DNA from: Emydura subglobosa
Lineage: Eukaryota > Chordata > Testudines > Chelidae
NCBI GenBank assembly: GCA_007922225.1
Contig: ML679941.1
Coordinates: 62,968,099-63,032,098 of the forward strand
Direction: 5' to 3'
Length of the DNA stretch: 64,000 nt
Shown here: positions 23,900-34,178 of the stretch, piece by piece
How the letters are laid out: each line of letters opens with the position of its first letter
Position numbering within the stretch: position 1 is the first letter of the stretch
Translations under genes and position numbers: made by a program
The notes under the pieces: generated by a model
Database searches by the model: none
What the model was told of the DNA's origin: nothing
What the model saw: only the letters and a program-made list of their open reading frames with translations

Positions 23900-26827
23900 A
23901 TGCCGGGATCCACTGGATTCAAAGCCTGCGTGGCGTGCATGAAGGCCTTCCCAGTCAGCGACCCCCATGACAGGTGCCTTCGCTGCCTGGGAGAACTGCA
24001 TCGCAAAGAGCGCTGCAAAATATGCAAAGCCTTCAAGCCACGGACACAAAAAGAACGCGATGCCCGCTTGAAGGCTATGTTAATGGAGTCAGCGCTTCGC
24101 CCAGACTCCGAGCCCTCCAGATCGCCGGCGGCACCGAGTGTCTCGTCGGTGCAGAGTGCCCCGTCGGCACCGACCACATCGGCACCGACCACATCGGCAC
24201 CGACCGAGACGGCACCGACCGAGACGGCACCGACGAAAAAGAAACGGCCCAAGGCCGTACTCATGGACTCCCCCCAGCGACCGGAACGGCTGGGGGCGAT
24301 TCAGGAGATGCCCCAGCCCCGTGCCATGGACTTGTCGGCACTGGCATCTCCTCGCAGGGAGCCTCCCCCGACCCCGGGGGGTGGGGTAGTGCCCCTGCAG
24401 GGACCGTCGACGCCGGAGGCGTTTGCGGCTTCTCGTGCCCTCATGGGCATGCCCACGCCTCCGTCCCCCCCTCGGCCGAGGGTTCCGGGAATTGCGTCTC
24501 GGGGTAAACCCGCGCTGGGTTACCCCGGTGGGTGGCAGAGACGGCAGGAGAGGTCTCCCCCCAGACAGTCAAGGAGGGACAGCGACAGCTCCCCTCCTAG
24601 CTCCGACCATGGGTCGTTGAGCCCCTCGGCACCGCGCCGGCTAGGGCGGTCCCGAGACGCCGGCAGGAGGCATCACAGTTCAGCCTCCAAGGGTTCCCGA
24701 TCCTTAGAATCCCGGCGCCAATCACCAGCTCATGCCCCGTCACCGGCATCTACGGCACCGAAAGAGCATTCTGGGGGCCGCAGTCCGGTGCGCTCACCCA
24801 CCAGCGGCCGGCACCGATCTCGGCTGAGATCCCGCTCACCCAGACGCTCTACGCCTAGAGACACTCGGCACCGGTTCCGTTCCCGGCACCGGTCTGATTC
24901 CCCGAGGCACACCCGGCACCGGTCTCGCTCACCAGCTTCCCGGCACCGGTCCCGGTCCCCAAAGCGAAGCCGACGCCGCTCTCCATCTCCGCTCTCGGTA
25001 CGGAGCAGAGGGCGACGCTCCCGATCCCCAACAAGGAGCCCGGCGCGGGTCCCGGTGGCCGAACGCAAGTCCCGGCACCGGTCTAGATCCCCGGGGCAAA
25101 CTCCGCAGCGGAGCAGGGAGACGCGTCGGGAGACCCCTAGCCCTGTCGGCACCATGGCTCAGAGCGCTTCGGTACCGGTAGAGGCCCCAGACTCCGGTCA
25201 CCGGACAAGCACTAGCCGGGATCGAAGGGGCTCCAGATCACTGTCACATAGCCCGGGACGGGCTCCGGCACCGCAGCACACGGCACCGACCGTTACGGCA
25301 CTGCACCACAAAGAGCTCACGCCAAGGCGCCGCTCCAGGTCTCCACCTTATAAAAAACGCCAGGCCAAATCGAGGGCGTACAGAAGGCATTCTTCCTCTT
25401 CCTCCAGCCACTCCCCACCATACCGGCGTCGTCAACATCGCCGGGACCACTCCAGGTCATCTAGGAGTATTTCACGGGAGCGGGAAGATAGGAGCCGCGG
25501 ATCCAGGAGACACGCGCACGGCCCCATCACCCAAGGGGTCTCCTCGGGCGCGGCACCGGTACCGGTACTGCAGGGACCCTACCCGGCACCGGAAGCGATG
25601 CCGTCATGGCCACAGGGGCCTTGGCAATGGCCATATTGGCAATGGGCACCACAGCCCACACAAGGCACGGGCTCAGTACCCTCCATGGGACCTCAACCCG
25701 CACCCCCCCCTCGAAGCCAAGAGGACGAGGGGAACTCTTCAGAAGAAGAGTCTGATCCCTTGGAAGGCCCATCCACGGGGCCAATTCCTCAGTCTTCCTC
25801 TTCCTCCCCGCCAGAGACAACGGCGAGAGATCGGGGGACCCCGCTGCCGGACTTCAAAACCCACCAAGAGCTCCTCAAGCGTCTGGCAGAGAACTTAAAG
25901 CTGGACATCAAGGAGCTAGTAGAGGAGGAGGACCCCCTCTTTGGAGCTGTTGGCCCAGCAGGTCCGGCTAGGATCGCACTCCCGGTTCATGAGAGTGTGC
26001 TCAAACTGGTTAAGCCCCTCTGGGAGAACCCAGCCTCAGTGGCACCTACCTCTAAGACAGCAGAGAGGAAATATTACGTGCCACTGCAAGGGTTTGAGTA
26101 CTTGTTTAATCACCCATCCCCAGGGAGCCTGGTTGTGGACGCTGTAAATCAGCGGGACAGGCAGGGGACACATGCAAATACTCCCAAAAATAAAGAGAGT
26201 AAGAAACTTGATCTCTTTGGGAGAAAGGTATATTCTACAGCAGCGCTGCAGCTCAGTATGGCCAATTATCAAGCGCTGCTAGGGCGTTACACACTGAACC
26301 TGTGGTCCTCACTCCAGAGGTTTCTCCAAGGTCTGCCCCAGGACATGTTGGCAGACTTTACTACACTGGTCCAGGAGGGCTCCTTGGTTGCCAATGCTGC
26401 CCTTCAATCGGCTAGCGATGCCACGGACGCAGCGGGGAGGGCTATGGCCTCGGGCATAGTTATGCGCAGGGCATCCTGGTTACAGTCCTCCGGACTCTCG
26501 CCTGAAGTGCAGCAGGCCATTCAGGACTTGCCCTTTACGGGAACTGGCCTCTTCTCTGAAAGAACGGATGAGAAGCTGCACGCGTTAAAAGATTCGAGAG
26601 CTACCTTGAAATCCCTGGGTCTCTATGTGCCACAAGCAGCTAGGAGGCAGGGTCGACCAGGCCCCCCTAGGCAGCAGCAGCAGCAGCCTCCACCGAGACT
26701 ACCCCCAAGACCTCCTCAGTCGAGACGGGGCAGGGATCGGTTCCGTCAAGGCAATCGTCGGGACCGCCAAGGCCCAGCTGGGGGCTCCCAGCAAGGGCCG
26801 CAAAAGGGTGCCAAGCGGCACTTTTGA
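23900..26827 (+). CDS. DIRS ORF1, Gag-like protein, 975 aa
   Basis: The ATG sits in gccATGcc, and the frame is open to TGA at 26827. The N-terminus has a zinc-binding pattern: Cys10 and Cys13, then DPHDRC (Cys26), Cys29, His34, Cys39 and Cys42. The same N-terminal block is recognisable in both other DIRS copies of the window. Residues about 80-120 repeat APT units. Residues about 200-530 are a long Arg/Ser-rich domain with many RSRSP-type units, like SR proteins, suggesting RNA binding or nuclear localisation. Residues about 640-900 are a non-repetitive, helix-prone domain, possibly the structural Gag domain. The C-terminus is rich in Gln, Pro and Arg. The GGCACCG motif recurs about 18 times in this ORF. 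Gag would package element RNA; the exact roles of the domains are inferred. Confidence 0.88.
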   Translation: MPGSTGFKACVACMKAFPVSDPHDRCLRCLGELHRKERCKICKAFKPRTQKERDARLKAMLMESALRPDSEPSRSPAAPSVSSVQSAPSAPTTSAPTTSAPTETAPTETAPTKKKRPKAVLMDSPQRPERLGAIQEMPQPRAMDLSALASPRREPPPTPGGGVVPLQGPSTPEAFAASRALMGMPTPPSPPRPRVPGIASRGKPALGYPGGWQRRQERSPPRQSRRDSDSSPPSSDHGSLSPSAPRRLGRSRDAGRRHHSSASKGSRSLESRRQSPAHAPSPASTAPKEHSGGRSPVRSPTSGRHRSRLRSRSPRRSTPRDTRHRFRSRHRSDSPRHTRHRSRSPASRHRSRSPKRSRRRSPSPLSVRSRGRRSRSPTRSPARVPVAERKSRHRSRSPGQTPQRSRETRRETPSPVGTMAQSASVPVEAPDSGHRTSTSRDRRGSRSLSHSPGRAPAPQHTAPTVTALHHKELTPRRRSRSPPYKKRQAKSRAYRRHSSSSSSHSPPYRRRQHRRDHSRSSRSISREREDRSRGSRRHAHGPITQGVSSGAAPVPVLQGPYPAPEAMPSWPQGPWQWPYWQWAPQPTQGTGSVPSMGPQPAPPPRSQEDEGNSSEEESDPLEGPSTGPIPQSSSSSPPETTARDRGTPLPDFKTHQELLKRLAENLKLDIKELVEEEDPLFGAVGPAGPARIALPVHESVLKLVKPLWENPASVAPTSKTAERKYYVPLQGFEYLFNHPSPGSLVVDAVNQRDRQGTHANTPKNKESKKLDLFGRKVYSTAALQLSMANYQALLGRYTLNLWSSLQRFLQGLPQDMLADFTTLVQEGSLVANAALQSASDATDAAGRAMASGIVMRRASWLQSSGLSPEVQQAIQDLPFTGTGLFSERTDEKLHALKDSRATLKSLGLYVPQAARRQGRPGPPRQQQQQPPPRLPPRPPQSRRGRDRFRQGNRRDRQGPAGGSQQGPQKGAKRHF

Positions 26828-28189
26828 TGGGACGCCCGAGGGTGGCATCCCCCCCATCTCCTGGACTACTCGGACTTTCATGAACAGACTGTGTCCGTTC
26901 CTTCCCGAGTGGCAGAGCATAACCTCGGATCGCTGGGTACTGAGTATAATTCAAAGAGGTTATGCCCTGCAACTCTCTGCCTTCCCACCGGACCTTCCCC
27001 CTACCCCGTCCCTCTTCAGGGACCCCTCTCACGAGCAGCTCCTCATTCAGGAGGTGAATGCCCTCCTCCTCCTGGGGGCGGTGGAAGAGGTTCCTCTTCA
27101 GGAAAGAGGCAGGGGGTTCTATTCCCGGTATTTCCTTATCCCCAAGGCGAAGGGAGGCCTCAGGCCTATTCTGGACCTTCGACGTCTAAACAGGTTCATC
27201 AGACGCCTCAAGTTCCGCATGGTCTCCCTAGCCTCTATCATTCCCACACTAGATCCAGGAGATTGGTTTGCTGCCCTCGACCTACAGGATGCCTACTTTC
27301 ATATTTCCATCCTCCCGGGCCACAGGCGTTTTCTACGATTTCAGGTAGCTGGTGGCTACTACCAGTTCTCGGCCCTACCCTTTGGCCTTTCTTCAGCTCC
27401 CAGGGTATTTACAAAATGTATGGCGGTGGTGATTGCCCACCTCCGCCGCAAGGGAGTTCAGATCTTCCCTTACCTAGACGACTGGCTAATCCGGGGCCGG
27501 TCCAGAGTCCATGTCCAGAACAGCCTGACACTAACTCGCACAATATGCGGCAGGCTGGGTCTGCTCATAAACGAGCAGAAGTCCACCCTCATACCAGTAC
27601 AACGAATAGACTTTATAGGGGCCACTCTGGATGCAGTACAAGCCAGGGCCTTCCTCCCCCACCCCCGCTTCGAGGCAATGACTACCATCATAGACAATCT
27701 CCACAGGTCCCCCATGACCACGGCCAGGCACTGCCTTCAACTGTTGGGTCACATGGCGGCTTGCACCTATGTCGTGAGACTCGCTCGCCTCAAACTCAGA
27801 CCCCTACAGGGGTGGTTGGCCTCTGTATACGCTCCGGCCAGGCACTCTCTCGGGCGGGTAGTCACTGTCCCAACTTCGGTTCTGAGGTCATTAATTTGGT
27901 GGACGAACCCCATGGAAGTATTGAGAGGGGTCCCCTTTGCAGAGTTGACACCCTCCATAACTCTGATTACGGACGCTTCGGATGTGGGTTGGGGGGCCCA
28001 CATAAGCAGAGACCTCAGCACGCAGGGCCTCTGGTCGACGCAGGAACAAAAGCTCCACATCAATGTACGGGAGCTCCGAGCAGTCCACCTGGCCTGCAAG
28101 GTCTTCCTCAAATTCCTGAAGGGTCAGGTAGTTCAAGTCATGACAGACAACACTGCTGCCATGTTTTATATAAACAGGCAAGGGGGGGG
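26625..28189 (+). CDS. DIRS ORF2, reverse transcriptase and RNase H (frame breaks at the G run)
   Basis: This frame overlaps the end of ORF1 by 203 bases in another frame. The first clear family similarity is around WQSITSDRWVLSIIQRGYAL. RT motifs follow: GFYSRYFLIPKAKGGLRPIL, FAALDLQDAYFHI, FSALPFGLSSAPRVF, and the catalytic YLDDW at 27471-27485. RNase H follows with LITDASDVGWGAH (acidic residue near 27972) and TDNTAAMFYINRQ (near 28143). The native continuation lies in the next frame (28190-28740), and one extra G in the G8 run breaks the link. As read, the frame runs on into the recombinase, giving a 1050-codon fusion. The ATG at 26625 may not be the real start; translation could also come by frameshift from ORF1. 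Confidence 0.88.
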
Positions 28190-28740
28190 CTCGCTCATCG
28201 GCCCTCTGCCAGGAAGCGACGCAGTTGTGGGACCTTGCGGTGAGGCACAACTTTCATTTGTCTGCCTCTCACCTCCCTGGGGTCAGGAACGACGAGGCAG
28301 ACCGCCTCAGCAGGTTGTTCTCACCCCGCCACGATTGGTCACTACACTGGGAGGTGACAACTTTTCTCTTCCGCGAGTGGGGTATTCCCCAACTAGATCT
28401 ATTTGCATCGGCATTGAACAAGAAGTGTCTGAGGTTTTGCTCCCTCCGGGGGCGAGACCCGAACTCCATCTCAGACGCCTTCCTCATTCAGTGGACGGGG
28501 GCTCTCATGTATGCCTTTCCCCCCGTCCCACTGCTTCCCAAAGTACTCTTGAAAATAAAGAGAGACAGAGCCAATGTTATCCTTATCACCCCGGCGTGGC
28601 CGAGGCAATACTGGTACAGCCTCCTGTTGGACCTTTCTATAGCCACGCCGATACCACTTCCGAAACGCTACGACCTGCTCTCCCAGGACCGGGGTCGCCT
28701 GCTGCACCCAGACTTGGACTCCCTACACCTTTGTGGTTGA
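28190..28740 (+). pseudogene. DIRS RNase H tail and Dam-like methyltransferase region, shifted out of frame
   Basis: In the frame one base ahead of the RT frame, the sequence reads LWDLAVRHNFHLSASHLPGV, then DEADRLSRLF (RNase H tail). It continues with WGIPQLDLFASALNKKC, SDAFLIQWTGALMYAFPP and ILITPAWPRQYWYSLLL. This is the segment that follows RNase H in DIRS1-like elements, where a Dam-like DNA methyltransferase domain of unclear function is described. The frame stops at 28740. The old copy at 50381-50930 shows the same order with the frame unbroken at the matching point. That argues the G8 run here carries one extra base. Confidence 0.82.
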
Positions 28741-29777
28741 CGGAGGGAGAGAGGGCCTGTTCGGCGCAGGTCCAATTAGTCCTACTGGGTAGCAGGAAAC
28801 AATCTACCCAGGTGGTGTACAAGGCGAAATGGAAGCGTTTCACGGTTTGGGCGGCCTCCAGGGGTGTCCCGCCCGATTGTTCACCCATTCAGGCGATTCT
28901 CGAGTATCTCCTCCACTTAAAGTCGTTGGGTTTGGCATTGGCCTCCCTCAGGGTACACCTAGCGGCCATTTCGGCCTTCCACGAACCACTGGAAGGAAGG
29001 TCGATATTCTCACACCCTATGTCCATTAGGTTCCTCAAGGGGATAGAGAGGCTATATCCGCAGGTCCGTGACCCGGTGCCTCTGTGGGATCTAAACCTGG
29101 TCCTCTCCAGGTTGACAGGACCCCCCTTCGAGCCTATGGCTACATGCCCTTTGCTCGTCCTCTCCTGGAAGGTAGCCTTCCTCGTGGCCATCACATCGGC
29201 CAGGCGGGTATCCGAAATCAGAGCACTAACCTCGGAACCCCCATACACAGTTTTCTATAGTGACAAAGTGCGACTGAGACCCCACCCAGCCTTTTTACCT
29301 AAGGTGGTGTCTCAGTTCCACTATAACCAGGATATCTTCCTCCCCATGTTCTTTCCCAAACCGCACGGTTCGGAGGAGGATCGGAGATGGCACTCACTGG
29401 ACGTCAGAAGAGCCCTGGCCTTCTACATTGAGAGAACCAAGCCGTTCCGGAAGTCTACGCAGCTGTTTGTGGCAGTGGCGGACCGGATGAAGGGCTCACC
29501 TGTCTCCACCCAGCGCATCTCCACCTGGATCACCGCGTGTATCAAAACCTGCTACGAGCTGGCGAAGGTGCGACTCCCAGGTCCAATCACCGCACATTCT
29601 ACCAGAGCCCAGGCCTCATCCGCGGCCTTTCTGGAACGAGTGCCCCTGCAGGACATCTGCAGAGCAGCGACCTGGTCTTCGGTACACACCTTTACGTCCC
29701 ACTACGCCATCGTGCAGCAGGCAAGAGAGGACGCAAGCGTGGGCAGAGCCGTGTTGAGAAGGGCTGCTCGCCAATGA
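28741..29777 (+). CDS. DIRS tyrosine recombinase
   Basis: The frame is open from the RT frame through the methyltransferase overlap, so the native start is unresolved and is probably within 28190-28800. Clear recombinase homology starts near KQSTQVVYKAKWKRFTVWAA. The catalytic set is visible: Arg in ARRVSEIRAL (29199-29228), His-x-x-Arg in AHSTRAQASS (His 29595, Arg 29604), and the nucleophile Tyr in TSHYAIVQQ (29703-29705). The reading ends 35 bases before the ICR. The enzyme would join circular element DNA to the target without making duplications. No stops or frameshifts are seen in the catalytic part. Confidence 0.9.
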
Positions 29778-29810
29778 CTCCTACCCACCTCCAAAGGTAT
29801 GGCTAATTAA

Positions 29811-29912
29811 TCACCTCTGTTGGAATGCATATGAGCAATCACTCGAAGAGAGAAAACAGGGTTACTTACCAGTAACTGTTGTTCTTCGAGATGTGTTGCT
29901 CATATCCATTCC
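29811..29912 (+). repeat. DIRS internal complementary region
   Basis: The first part, 29811-29852, is the complement of the left outer end (left end ctctctttgagtgattgctc; here gagcaatcactcgaagagag). The second part, 29853-29912, is the complement of the right outer end (30102-30162), essentially without mismatch. The join gagag/aaaacaggg therefore shows the sequence expected when the two element ends meet in a circle. This is the diagnostic DIRS feature, used as template to complete the ends during replication. Confidence 0.93.
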
Positions 29913-30162
29913 AAACCCACCCTCCGTCCCCGCTGTCGGAGTCGGCAGAAAGAAGGGACTGGGGACCCGCGGGGTCGGCGGCGCCATATATACCGCGACA
30001 TGAGCGCGGCACTCCAGGGGGCGCCGGAGCCGACCCTGCGGGGGTTGCTAGGGCAAAAAAGCTTCCGGAGACTCGTGCACGGGGCGCGCACTCACCTCTG
30101 TTGGAATGGATATGAGCAACACATCTCGAAGAACAACAGTTACTGGTAAGTAACCCTGTTTT
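29913..30162 (+). repeat. DIRS right inverted terminal repeat
   Basis: Positions 29953-30113 match the complement of the left ITR, including the inverted TATA-like motif near 29988. The outer piece (30114-30162) is unique to this side and is mirrored in the ICR. With the ICR it forms arms of about 60 bp around a 190-bp loop. A consensus splice donor (ctg/gtaagt) occurs at 30143-30151 on the plus strand. Confidence 0.92.
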
Positions 30163-30665
30163 TTATTTTAAAACCTTTGACTTGTGAGATGTCTTTTCTA
30201 TTTTTATTTTTGCATGATTACTAATATTCTAAATAATTTTTAAATCCCCACCCCAAAAATACACTCTGAAGCCTAAGTGTTTATAATTAATGAACATTTC
30301 TATTTATCCAAATGAGTTTACAATATCCTTTTCCTTCTTCTTTGTCCTTCAAGACATATGTGGTAGAGATGGGTACTCCGCCACATAACTCTTGCATCCT
30401 CTTTGTGGCCTAAAATCATAAAATGAGTACTAGACTGTACATATAGCATCAAAACCAGGAAGAAGGTTTAGCTGAGACCTTTAATCATATGGGCTGATAA
30501 CGCTTTCTGATTCATTCGGTTTTCCTTCCAATCTTGCCATGCTGTGATAGCATGAAAAGACTCAATACAGGATTTGGCAGTACTAGGGTTAAAGCCTTTG
30601 TAATCCAGGGTAGATAGGTGGATTAGTTTGATTCTGTGAAAGAGGTGGATATAGAACAGCAGGTA

Positions 30666-30755
30666 AAAATATAAGAATGGCCATACTGGGTCAGACTAAT
30701 GGTCCATCAGGCTCAGTATCCTGTCTTCTGACAGTGGCCAGTGCCAGATGGCTAA
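30666..30755. repeat. Interspersed repeat fragment of turtle/crocodilian type
   Basis: The phrase aagaatggccatactgggtc and the following text up to gccagatgg are familiar from a dispersed reptile repeat, perhaps a CR1-related 3' end. The class is not certain. Confidence 0.5.
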
Positions 30756-33612
30756 CAAGTTGAATGAAAACCAGAGTAATTCTCTTCCTTTCCCTGTAGC
30801 TATATTGACTAAAGTCTTAGTGAACTTCGTATAAATCAAGCCTTTCCTTCTCTCTCTCTGTAGAGACTCAATATGGCTTCCATGAACGTAGCAACTGAAT
30901 GCCTCCTTAGTATTTATAGATTTATTCTCATAACACCCCTGTGAGGTAGGGAATTAATAATATACTCATTTTACACATGCTGTCATCCAAAGTAAATAAA
31001 CACCCCTCCTACGTGCTTCAGTTTCAGGTCAAGCATGTGGATTCTTTTGCCTGTGCTGAAACTGTGCTGGTCAGCCTGCCATAACTTTCTTATTTCATCT
31101 GCGTATATGATAAGCCTGCCTCCTTTGTCCTTCATTCTAGGTCCCAATGAACCACTATTCTGCACAAATATGGAGATATTTCATTTTTATTATTTAAAGT
31201 TATGTAGATCAGAAAAGCTGAATAATGAGCCAGAAATTACAGAATAAATGGCTTTTGCTTAATATGTTAATCTCTCAGCTTCCTGCACTCATATTTTCTT
31301 ATGCCCCTTGTTTGGGAGTCATTGTCCAACTGGAAGTTACAGTGGTATAGCAATGTAAGACATCCCTTTTGGTCAAGGAACGAGTGTCCTGTACCCTCAA
31401 CATTTCTGACTGGTAACGCTATGAAAGGATGGAACTCAACTCATGCTCTGAATTCACATTAACACATTGTTCTGCCACTGGATTACCATACTGCTCTCAG
31501 TATTAAAAGTAAAGAAATAAAATATTTTAGCCACAACTGTAGAAGACCAGAGGAATAGATCCAGTTCCATCTATACATTAATTCATTGTATAACCAGATT
31601 ATGTTTGTGTAAAAAGTTCTAACAACAGAGGGAGGCAGTAAAAAGATCTAAAGGGGATATTAAATAATCTATGTTATATTACATTTACAAACTTATATTT
31701 AAATAAATCTGTGCATGGAGGACAAATATATATTAATGTGTTTCTGATTCTCTAATGACCATCTGTTAATTTTCAAAACTGTGTAAACAAATGAAGTGGC
31801 TAACTAATCGAACATGTTTCTGGATTGGTTCTCAGTCCTAAGAAATTACTGTGAGATATGTGGAGTAAGAGACAGAACATTTTCATACCAATCATTATAA
31901 TTCCAAAACAGGAACAGCTATATAGGTATGAGAGATTTAAATGTGACTAGAACCCAAATAGAACATGATAAAAATGACAAATCCCTAGAAATCACTTATA
32001 AAAGAGAACCTTGAAAATGTAGCCATTTTCTGTTATTAGTAATGTCATTTGTATCGCGATATAGTTTGGAATCTCCCCAAAATTTTCATGATAAATTCCT
32101 GCTTTTATGTGATGCACAATTTAGGATAAAAATTTGCTCCTGTTTGGGTTGTGAAGTTTCTAAATGATTGTTTCTGCCTTGAATGTAGCTACATTAGATC
32201 CATTTAATCCTTTGGAGGACAGTCAAACCTACCACTTCCCTGGGGCTAAAAGATATCCCCAGGAAAGGCACTACATTTGCTTACATTTTTGTGCAATTCT
32301 GATAGAATGATGGATAGGGCAAGGGGAATATGCAGTGGTGGAGTGAGGGAGGGGGACAGTGTGGAGGAATGTGGATAGTATTTTTCTCAAAGAAGTTTTC
32401 TTTGCCCTTACACACTTACTGATTCTAATCACACACCACACACATACACACAATTTTGTAAGAAGAAAGCACTGGCTGTCAGCTAGAGATAGGAGAGGAA
32501 GCCCTTATTTGGCAGAAGATTTCTTACTCTCTCATTCACCAAATACCCTTCATCATCTGTGATCAGATGACGGAGCACTTCTTACTCTCACATCTATGCA
32601 GGACAGAGGTACCTTGGATGACTGGTGCAGGGGCTCATCCCAGTTCCTTCCTCCAGAGAAGGAGTGTCCGCCATTCCACTTATTGGCTGTTTCGATTTAT
32701 TTAAAAAAAAACAAGGATGGAAAGGATATGTTTTTTCTCTCTTTCCCATATTGCTACAGCTGTTCAGTAGAAAATATTCCAGCTCCCTCTGCAGTCTCAG
32801 CAGGAGTTAGGAGGGGGATAGGGCTGTTTGGAAAAGGGAAGGAAGACATCTCATTTGCAGGTTCTTTGCTACTCCTGAGCATTCGTGGGTGTGGATATTT
32901 TGCCTACCAAGCTGACCTTCCATCTGACAATTCATAATCTATTTAATCTAAACTATTCCAATCCTTAATTGGTAGCATATCCACCCCAACCCAATATACA
33001 GGAATACAGCAAATAGCTTTAAGTATGTTAAAACTTGCTATGGCGGAACACTCAAGATCCTCTTATAATTTATTTTTTATGAATTTGTCATTATAGTATC
33101 ATGTATTTTTAAAGCTTCCTCATGATATGTTTTAGTGTGTTTATGTTATGTCCATTATATTATTAAAACATAATGGGCCAAATTCAGTACTGACTTATAC
33201 TCTGTGTTTACCACTGACTTGGCCCAGTTTTATATGATTAAAGAAAGCAACAAGCTCAGTTTCTAATATTTCTGTCCTAGATGGACATCTAAATATTAAA
33301 GTCTGGAACCTCTTGGTAGTAATGTAATGGTAGCTGCCTCCATATTATTTATAGAAAACAATGGAAAATATTTGTTCTTTTTATATCAGTACAGTAAAAC
33401 TGATGAATACACAAAGATTAAACCTTGATTAAATCCACTTTTCAACCTTCTTTACACGCAGTGTCTTTAGCACCATTGCTCTTTTTTATACTTTTCATGG
33501 CTACCTCGTTGCAGCCTGAACTCATGAAGGGATTAGGTCATTCCAGGATGAATTCTATATAGAGATAGCTTTGTCAATTGATATTCCACATACAGAGAAA
33601 AGATATTAAAGA

Positions 33613-33940
33613 CAGTAGAACCTCAGAGTTATGAACACCACAGTTATGAATTGACGGGTCAACCACACACCTCATTTGGAAATAGAAGTACACGATCAGG
33701 TAGCAGCAAAGACAAAAAAATAGCACATACAGTACAGTACTGTTTCGCTGCTTGTTTCATTTAAATTAAAATGGTTAAAAGTAGCATTTTCCTTCTGCAT
33801 AGTAAGGTTTCAAAGCTGTATTTGGTCATTGTTCAGTTGTAAACTTTTGAAAGAACAATCATAATGTTTTGTTCAGAGTTACGAACATTTCAGAGTTATG
33901 AACAACCTCCTGAGGTGTTCGTAAATCTGAGGTTCTACTG
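33613..33940. mobile_element. Tigger/pogo-like MITE
   Basis: The ends CAGTAGAACCTCAGAGTTAT and the complement of gtaaatctgaggttctactg form inverted repeats typical of Tigger-type Tc/mariner elements. Inner echoes of the end sequence (gagttacgaacatttcagag near 33876) are present. TA follows the right end, but the left flank is GA, so the TA duplication is not intact. No transposase is encoded. Confidence 0.72.
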
Positions 33941-34178
33941 TAATCACCTTGGATCCATCTTGTCACTACATACAAGCATACAAGCTACTATATAGTTATA
34001 GCTTACTTTGCCATTGGCTAATGATGGTTACTTTGTCTTATAGTCAAAATATTTCACAAACAATTTAAAAACTCCTCCAGAAGCATCCAATTAAATATAT
34101 ACCATGAAGATGCAGTAGCGATTCCATAGATTAGGCTGCATTACCTTAAGTGTGTGTTTGTGTATGTTGCTGTAAATT

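Larger units (their letters stand above)
23546..30162 (+). mobile_element. DIRS-type tyrosine-recombinase retrotransposon, nearly intact
   Basis: The element has all parts of a DIRS element in order: left ITR, Gag-like ORF (23900-26827), RT and RNase H (26625 to about 28189), RNase H tail and methyltransferase-like region (to 28740), tyrosine recombinase (to 29777), ICR (29811-29912) and right ITR. DIRS elements integrate through a tyrosine recombinase, so no target duplication is expected, and none is seen. The left boundary is ..gcagtt/ctctctttg and the right boundary ..aaccctgtttt. The two ITRs differ at only a few positions over about 165 bp and the ORFs lack internal stops, so the insertion looks young. 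The one clear lesion is a +1 base in a G run at 28182-28189. It lies sense to METTL25 and is far more GC-rich than the host DNA around it. Confidence 0.95.

Noticed and set aside
23866..25820. Several long open frames on the minus strand and in other plus frames opposite gag
   Set aside because: They are shadows of the GC-rich, Arg/Ser-coding gag ORF. The repeated codons there keep other frames open without independent motifs.
29811..30162. Repeated and inverted segments considered as a CRISPR-like or tandem array
   Set aside because: The pieces are the ICR and right ITR of the DIRS element. They have no regular spacing or spacers.
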